Assembly: GCA_963696315.1 (NCBI GenBank)
Contig: CAVOJU010000021.1
Coordinates: forward strand, 68,318 to 132,317
Source: CAWKEY01 sp963696315
Lineage (GTDB): Bacteria > Pseudomonadota > Gammaproteobacteria > Methylococcales > Methylomonadaceae
DNA length: 64,000 nt
Direction: 5' to 3'
Part shown: positions 58,647 to 64,000 of the stretch, piece after piece
How the letters are laid out: every line of letters starts with the position of its first letter
How positions within the stretch are numbered: the stretch's first letter is position 1
Translations under genes and position numbers: made by a program
The notes under the pieces: model-generated
Told to the model about the DNA's origin: nothing
The model's input: the letters and a program-made list of their open reading frames with translations, nothing else
Databases searched by the model: none

Positions 58647-59050
58647 ATACTATCGTTCTGCCGGCCGCCCTTACTGAAAGGACTTCTAATTAACCGCATT
58701 GCGATCAAATGCGCCAGGCAACCAGGCGCAATATTCGCGACTGCAAACCCTGGATTGACCCGATTGGTTTTGGCTTAACCTTATTGATTCTTCCTCTTGA
58801 GTCTATGTGCCGACCTAACGAGAATCATGTTTATTGTTAAATAAAACGAGAGACACTCAGGCGTATAATCATTATGCTGTTTTCCAGTTGCTTAGCCTCC
58901 CTGAATCATTTACCCTGCCAGTGAAGCTCGATAAATACGGGGCTTTAACAGACTGATGAAAAAGGCCAGCTCCTTAACGAAAGCTTTCATCTTTCATATT
59001 GATACCCAGCGAATTAAAGGATCGCCACATGTTGAATTCAGAGGCAAGAT
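58647..59050. other. 404-base gap before the SUMF1-fold gene
   Basis: A TATAAT box is at 58864-58869 without a good -35. An ATG at 59029 behind AAAGGA opens a short frame that ends after 11 codons just past the next gene's start. It could be that gene's true start before a small indel, or a leader. No template-repeat-like or reverse-transcriptase-like sequence is seen. Confidence 0.4.
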
Positions 59051-59920
59051 TTGAGCCTAATTAAACCCAACTGGGCATCGCATTGTGGCCGTGACTCTAA
59101 AGGCTTATGGGTTGAATTTGAACAGCTGGGCAAAACCTGGCGGGTTTATGCGCCACAATGGGGCAGTGAACTTCAGCATGATAATGCCGGCCTTTATACG
59201 GATATTGTCATTAAAGGCATTACTCAGCGCTGCCGCTGGATTCCGCCAGGAAATTTTTACATGGGTTCTCCGCCTTCAGAAGCACAGCGCCATGAAAACG
59301 AAAGCCTGCACAAGGTCACCCTGACTCGGGGTTTTTGGCTAGCGGATACCGCTTGTACTCAAGCTTTGTGGAAGGCGGTCATGGCAGATAATCCCGCATT
59401 TTTCACCGAGAATGAAAAAAATCCCGTAGAACAAGTGAGCTGGGATGATGTGCAGAATTTCATAAAACAAGTTAACATCCTTATCCCAGGATTGGGTGCC
59501 CAGCTTCCGACGGAAGCCCAGTGGGAATATGCTTGTCGTGCCGGAACGACCACACCATTCTCGTTCGGTGAAACCATTACCCCTGAGCAGGTCAACTATG
59601 ACGGCAATGCACCTTATGCAGATGGCAAAAAAGGCGGGTGCCGGGAAAAAACTGTCGCTGTCAAATCGCTGCCAGCGAATCCCTGGGGACTCTATGAAAT
59701 GCACGGTAATGTTTGGGAATGGTGTGCTGATTGGTACGACGAGTATCCTGCGCTACCGGCCGCCGACCCGGCTGGTTCGGAAACAGGCTCTTCGAGAACA
59801 TTGCGGGGCGGCTCGTGGAGTAACCATGGTTGGCGCACACGTTCCGCTAACCGTGGCTGGTACGCGCCTGTTAACCGTGACAATTATATCGGGTTTCGGT
59901 TTGCCGCAGGCCAAGCTTGA
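59051..59920 (+). CDS. SUMF1/C-type-lectin-fold protein, candidate DGR target
   Basis: A 289-residue SUMF1-domain protein: RCRWIPPGNFYMGSPPSEAQ, LTRGFWLADTACTQALWKAV, PVEQVSWDDVQNFI, LPTEAQWEYACRAGTTTPFS, GLYEMHGNVWEWCADWYDEY, then LRGGSWSNHGW and the end NYIGFRFAAGQA. The paired cysteines of true formylglycine-generating enzymes are absent from the C-terminal part (GGSWSNHGWRTRSANR), so enzymatic activity is unlikely. The same lectin-like fold displays the variable residues in diversity-generating retroelement targets. No signal peptide is seen. TTG 59051 is used with AGAGG upstream; ATG 59029 is an alternative if a frameshift is present. It reads on the same strand as the chemoreceptor gene downstream. 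Confidence 0.8.
   Translation: MSLIKPNWASHCGRDSKGLWVEFEQLGKTWRVYAPQWGSELQHDNAGLYTDIVIKGITQRCRWIPPGNFYMGSPPSEAQRHENESLHKVTLTRGFWLADTACTQALWKAVMADNPAFFTENEKNPVEQVSWDDVQNFIKQVNILIPGLGAQLPTEAQWEYACRAGTTTPFSFGETITPEQVNYDGNAPYADGKKGGCREKTVAVKSLPANPWGLYEMHGNVWEWCADWYDEYPALPAADPAGSETGSSRTLRGGSWSNHGWRTRSANRGWYAPVNRDNYIGFRFAAGQA
59804..59908 (+). other. Candidate variable region (VR) of a diversity-generating retroelement target
   Basis: The last 35 codons start RGGSW and end GFRFA, the frame of VRs in SUMF1-type targets. Between the fixed TGG, RSA, NR and GFR codons, positions that are Asn in relatives as I recall them are here Ser, Asn, His, Arg, Gly, Tyr, Asp, Asn and Tyr. All are coded by NNY codons (AGT, CAT, CGC, GGC, TAC, GAC, TAT) reachable from AAY by changing only adenines. 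No template repeat is in the window. Confidence 0.5.
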
Positions 59921-59928
59921 GCTTGGCC
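59909..59928 (+). promoter_or_regulatory. 8-bp stem, 4-nt loop hairpin after the candidate VR
   Basis: GGCCAAGC (59909-59916) and GCTTGGCC (59921-59928) pair perfectly around TTGA, which holds the stop codon. Its stem and loop size and its place right after the variable region match the hairpin needed downstream of the VR in the Bordetella phage retroelement. No T run follows, so it is a poor terminator. Confidence 0.55.
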
Positions 59929-60036
59929 GTTCGGATGAGGCGCATAACAGACGAGTGAGATCAGAACAGCGCAGGGCAGTCAGCGATTTCCAAGTAATCT
60001 GAGTTTATTAGAAAACCCCATTAAAAGAGGCAGTTC

Positions 60037-62533
60037 ATGAAAGTCAATATGCCGGTAACCAATGTTGAATTCCCCATAAGCGAGAGCATCTCCATTGTTT
60101 CCAAGACTGACTTGAAAGGGGTGATTACCTATGTCAACGAGGACTTCATCCGAATAAGCGGATTCTCCCGGGAAGAGCTGATCGGTAAATCGCACAATAT
60201 AGTGCGTCATCCTGACGTTCCAGAAGAATTCTTTGAAGATATGTGGAAATCACTGAAAGCGGAGCGCCCGTGGACCGGTGTGGTCAAGAATCGCTGCAAA
60301 AATGGTGATTATTATTGGTTATTGAACAATATCGCTCCTTTCTACGAAAACGATCAACTGGTTGGCTACATGTCTGTCCGCCTCAAGGCGAGCCCTGAGC
60401 AAATCGAAGCGACAAACAATGTATACCAGCTTTTCCGTGACGGCAAAGCGGGCAACCTGAAAATCCAGGATGGCAAAGTCGTCAGATCAACTTTCTGGAG
60501 AAAGCTCAATCTATTCAGAAACTTTACCATCAAATCCCGACTGACCTTCCTCATCGGCCTGCTCTCTCTATTGATGATAGTCATTGGCGGCATGGGCTTG
60601 CGGGGCATGAACAAGACTAACGAAGGCTTGCGTTCGGTGTATAAGGATCGCACGGTTTCCATGGGCCTGATGTTCACTATCAGTGAACTACAGCGTGAAA
60701 ATCTGATGCTTATCGCCACAGCCTTGGTTAATCCGAATCCCGAGGTCATTCAGCAAAACGCAACTGAATTGGATCAAAACATCCTGGCAATCACCCAACC
60801 CTGGAATGCCTATCTGGCCACTCATTTGACGCCCGAGGAAAAAATACTGGCGGACGATTTTACCGAAAACAGCACTCGCTTCGTGCGCAAAGGCCTAAAA
60901 CCGGCTATGGAGGCACTGCGCGCCAATGACATCGCTCTGGCCGACAAGATCAGAAAAGAAGACATTAGCCCCCTCTACAAACGTGCCAACAAATCTATCC
61001 GGGCGTTAATGCAATTGCAAATGGATGTCGCCAAAGATGTCTATGAAGCCGCACAATCTCGCTATGAGCATACCCGCAACATCGCCATCGGCTTGATCCT
61101 GATGGGTATTACATTGGCTCTTTGGCAGGGCTTTTACCCTGATTCGTGCTATTGTGCGCCCGCTCGATAATGCCATTAGACACTTCGGAAAAATCGCCCA
61201 GGGTCACTACAACAACCGCATAGATATCGAATCTCACGACGAACTCGGTAAAGTGATGGCAGCTCTTAAAGCAATGCAAATCAAGAGCGGTTTTGATTGC
61301 GCGGAAATGAAGCGCATCGCCGATGAACACCAGCGCATCAAGGTGGCTCTCGATAACGTCAGCACGGGCGTGATGATCGCCGACAATGCCCGCAACATCA
61401 TTTACGCCAACAAGTCGGTGATCGAAATACTCGGCAAAGCCGAGGAGGATATTCGCAAACAACTGCCTAATTTCTCAGTCGCTAATCTGGTCGGCACGAA
61501 TATTGACAATTTTCATAAGATCCCGACACATCAGGCCCAGATGCTGTCCTCCTTGAACACCGCACACACCGCCAGTATTGAGATAGGTGGCCGCCCTATC
61601 GTGTTGACTGTCAGTCCCGTCATCAACGACAAAGGCCACCGCCTGGGCACTGTAGCCGAATGCAAGGATCACACCAGTGAAAAATTGACAGAAAACGAGT
61701 TCGATACCATCCTCCAGGCTGCGATCCAAGGCGATTTCAGCAAACGCATCGAAATAGAGCACAAAGAAGGCTTCTTCAAACTACTGGGGGAGGAACTTAA
61801 TTCGCTTCTGGAAACCACTGAAAGCGGCCTCAATGATGTCCAGCGCCTGCTGGATGCTTTGTCACATTGCGATCTGAGCGTAACGATCACTAATGACTAT
61901 TCCGGCAGCTTCGCGCTGGTCAAGGATGATGCGAACATCACGGTGGAAAAACTCAAAGAAAGCATCAATCAAATCAAAGCAGCCATCGACAGCATCAGCT
62001 CTGGGGATAAAGGCATTGCACCGGGCAAGCGTGATTTGTCGCCTCAAACCTGCGAGCAAGCCACCCAAATTGCCACGGATGCATCCGCTATAGCGGACAA
62101 GGGTGTCGAAGTCGTCAGTCAAGTCGCCCTGAATATGGATGAAATCCAAGATTATTCACGCAAAATTGCAGACATTATTCCGGTAATCGACGACATTGTG
62201 CTCCAGACTAAAATGCTTGCCCACACCCTCGCGATTGAAACAGCGCGCGCTGGAGAACAGGCTGGGGGCTTCGCCGCCGTGTCCATAGAAATGCGTAACC
62301 TTATGCAACGTGTTGTTGCGACTGGCGAAGAAATTAAAAAACTAATGGATGACTCGCTAACTATAGTTTGCGATGGGAAAAAACTGGTTACTCAAGCAGG
62401 TTCTACTGTCGAGGAAATTGTTCGCTCTCTACATGACATTACAGCCATGATGGCTGACATCAGTAAGGTTTCAGGGGCGCAAATGGCCTGTATTAAACAA
62501 ATTGATCAAGCCATAGAAAAATGGACAATTTGA
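60037..62533 (+). pseudogene. Aer-like PAS chemoreceptor, frameshifted and with reduced signalling domain
   Basis: The first frame (ATG 60037 behind GAGGCAG) has an Aer-type PAS domain (LKGVITYVNEDFIRISGFSR, HNIVRHPDVPEEFFEDMWKS), a first membrane helix (LTFLIGLLSLLMIVIGGMGL), a four-helix periplasmic domain and a second helix. At 61132-61135 an extra T in a T4 run breaks the frame; without it FTLIRAIVRPLDNAIRHFGK leads into HAMP, a second PAS, and the signalling domain. The tip reads IDDIVLQTKMLAHTLAIETA, AGEQAGGFAAVSIEMRNL. Compared with relatives, about 25 residues before the tip (the EEQASSLEETAASMEEL part) are missing and the C-terminal helix stops early at DQAIEKWTI. It would sense redox or energy state through PAS, possibly with FAD. 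Confidence 0.75.
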
Positions 62534-62770
62534 ACCGACACATTGTTTTTTATAGTGTGACACTGCAATTCCGCAATTTCTAAATGTGTGCGAGCTTGCC
62601 AAATTTAAACCATCATGAGCAATTTTAGCGGCTAATCCTCAATATCTATAAAAGGTATTAAGGGGCTTGGTGCTAAAGTATCTATACATAATTTGTCTCA
62701 ACCAAATTTGATACCTTGCGTAGATGTATCCGCAAATTGAGACCCGAACAAATATTTGGAGAAATTGGAG

Positions 62771-63802
62771 ATGAAGTTGGACATTAAGAAAAGCTCTAAT
62801 TGGTACAAAATTCCACTTATTTTGCTTTTACCATTAACGCTGAGCACTTGCTCTACAGTTTATAAAAATACTGGCAAGGTATTGATCGGTTTTGCTGAAG
62901 ATGAAACGGTACCCTATGTCTTAGCAAGCAATGATCTCGATCTTGGCTGTTCGATGTCAAAAGCTTTTGTACCCTTCATTATGAGTTTTTCCCGAGTCAC
63001 CACACAGCCCGACGAGCTGGCCATCATGTTGTATTTATTGGCGGGTAGCTGTGCGGAAGTTAAGGCCTGGGAAGAAGAGTTGCGTTACTTGCGAGCGGTG
63101 TACTCTAAAAACGTCCTGGAAGCTCAAGATGCCCGGATTGCCCAAAAAAGATTTCTTAATCAGGCGGCGCGTCGGCAATTAGCCGGCTATAACAGCTTAG
63201 TGTTAGCAATTGCCGAGCCTGGCGGTGAATGTCCGCGATTTAATTCGGATGATGAGGAATTTTATTGGTTGATTGGTCTTTTAGACGGCTTGCAGGCCAT
63301 GCTCAACGATTTGGCATCTGAAGGCAACGCAAATGTTCCACTGGATATCGCGTCGAAAGTGGGCCGGGGCGCCAGCTGTTTGGACAATGAACAGTGGTGG
63401 GGCTTACCCAAGGCAATCCAAGCGGCTATTTGGGTGACTATTCCAGGTAACAAACCTGCTGATGTCGACCCGTTAAAGGTATTGGATCAATCGATGCAAA
63501 CCGGTTTGCAACAAGGTGTACGAATTTCTCAAGTATTAGGGGCTCAAATCCATATGGGACTTGGTCATACGGATCAAGTAAAAGCCATCATTCGACGTCA
63601 TCAGGAAGCAAAAACGCAAACGTCCACAGTGCCCGCATTTAAATTGCTGGACGAATTTACTACTCTGCAATTGCAGACCATTTCAGACCGCTTATGGACG
63701 GAAGCTACCGGCAAACGTACGCCTATCGCCGGATTGGGTACTTTTTGGGATGATCCCAAAAAGACTGTAGATACCATAAATATCGACGATATGCTTCGAT
63801 AG
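62771..63802 (+). CDS. Lipoprotein of unknown function, possibly TatT-like
   Basis: ATG 62771 follows TTGGAG and starts a lipoprotein signal (IPLILLLPLTLSTCSTVYKN). The mature 310 residues are helical with GCSMSKAFVPFIMSFSRVT, LAIMLYLLAGSCAEVKAWEE, EFYWLIGLLDGLQAMLNDLA, VGRGASCLDNEQWWGLPKAI and LGTFWDDPKKT. I recall close, equally unnamed lipoproteins in methanotrophs and related bacteria, sometimes labelled TRAP-transporter TatT component; that label is uncertain. Four cysteines remain in the mature part. The 237 bases before it are blank apart from this ribosome site. Confidence 0.65.
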   Translation: MKLDIKKSSNWYKIPLILLLPLTLSTCSTVYKNTGKVLIGFAEDETVPYVLASNDLDLGCSMSKAFVPFIMSFSRVTTQPDELAIMLYLLAGSCAEVKAWEEELRYLRAVYSKNVLEAQDARIAQKRFLNQAARRQLAGYNSLVLAIAEPGGECPRFNSDDEEFYWLIGLLDGLQAMLNDLASEGNANVPLDIASKVGRGASCLDNEQWWGLPKAIQAAIWVTIPGNKPADVDPLKVLDQSMQTGLQQGVRISQVLGAQIHMGLGHTDQVKAIIRRHQEAKTQTSTVPAFKLLDEFTTLQLQTISDRLWTEATGKRTPIAGLGTFWDDPKKTVDTINIDDMLR

Positions 63803-64000
63803 CTGCCGACGCAGCGAAATCATTATAGGAGCACCTTAAATCACCGGCAATGCATCAGGCTGAACATCAGAATAATTTGCGAGTAAGGTTGTCGCTGAAG
63901 TTTGGCAATCCATACAGACTGTAAAGGCATTTTTCCTATAAACAATAATTCTGTCGGACAGATAGAAAAAACGAGGCCTTATTTTATGAACATTTTTATG
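63803..64000. other. Window end, no gene called
   Basis: An ATG at 63986 with GAGG 11 bases upstream may start the next gene, but only five codons are inside the window. Confidence 0.3.

Noticed and set aside
59051..59920. Active formylglycine-generating enzyme
   Set aside because: The C-terminal cysteine pair needed for catalysis is not present.
59909..59928. Hairpin after the SUMF1-fold gene as a transcription terminator
   Set aside because: No T run follows and the stop codon lies in the loop; position and size fit a retroelement target hairpin better.
1..64000. tRNA, rRNA or CRISPR loci
   Set aside because: No cloverleaf arms, conserved rRNA segments or spaced repeats were recognised by eye in the gaps.

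Overview
The window is chromosomal DNA from a gammaproteobacterium. The best evidence is the block rpsB-tsf-pyrH-frr-uppS-cdsA-dxr-rseP, with map-glnD divergent from it, plus a full-length mutS, dsbC, ubiX and rhlE. A Methylococcales-type methanotroph would fit the mix of fatty-acid cis/trans isomerase, RND efflux and many small lipoproteins, but no methane-oxidation gene is present, so that is only a guess. I saw no rRNA, tRNA or CRISPR array.

Layout. 1-10.6 kb is a decaying envelope and accessory region. It holds the 3' part of cti, a DUF4160/DUF2442 pair, small exported proteins, and two genes each split by an insertion sequence with readable ends (an IS1380-family element with TSD TATTA and an IS66-family element with TSD TTCTATCG). 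It also holds an intact PliI-like lysozyme inhibitor, an orphan MscS C-terminus and a second broken copy of the cti 3' end. 10.6-31.2 kb carries envelope and stress genes: two mechanosensitive channels, a lipase-like lipoprotein, an NlpE/META lipoprotein, a potassium channel, an adaptor-RND-outer membrane factor efflux operon, and rhlE. A 126-bp direct repeat flanks the MscK-like gene. 31.5-38.5 kb looks like a defence island: pncC, a clipped cysteine desulfurase, a Uma2-type nuclease, a methyltransferase/PLD-helicase operon, a HEPN/MNT toxin-antitoxin pair and a decayed DUF4007 gene. 38.8-53.2 kb is intact housekeeping sequence. 53.2-64 kb carries ubiX, a peptidase, a VapBC-like pair, a porin-like protein, thiO, a SUMF1-fold protein, an Aer-like chemoreceptor and a lipoprotein.

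Two themes stand out. First, about fifteen genes outside the housekeeping block are broken by apparent one-base indels, several in homopolymer runs, while the 14 kb from mutS to glnD has none. Either accessory genes are decaying or assembly quality is uneven. Second, the SUMF1-fold gene at 59051-59920 ends in a region that looks like the variable repeat of a diversity-generating retroelement target and is followed at once by an 8-bp stem, 4-nt loop hairpin. No reverse transcriptase or template repeat is visible here, so the retroelement would have to act from elsewhere.
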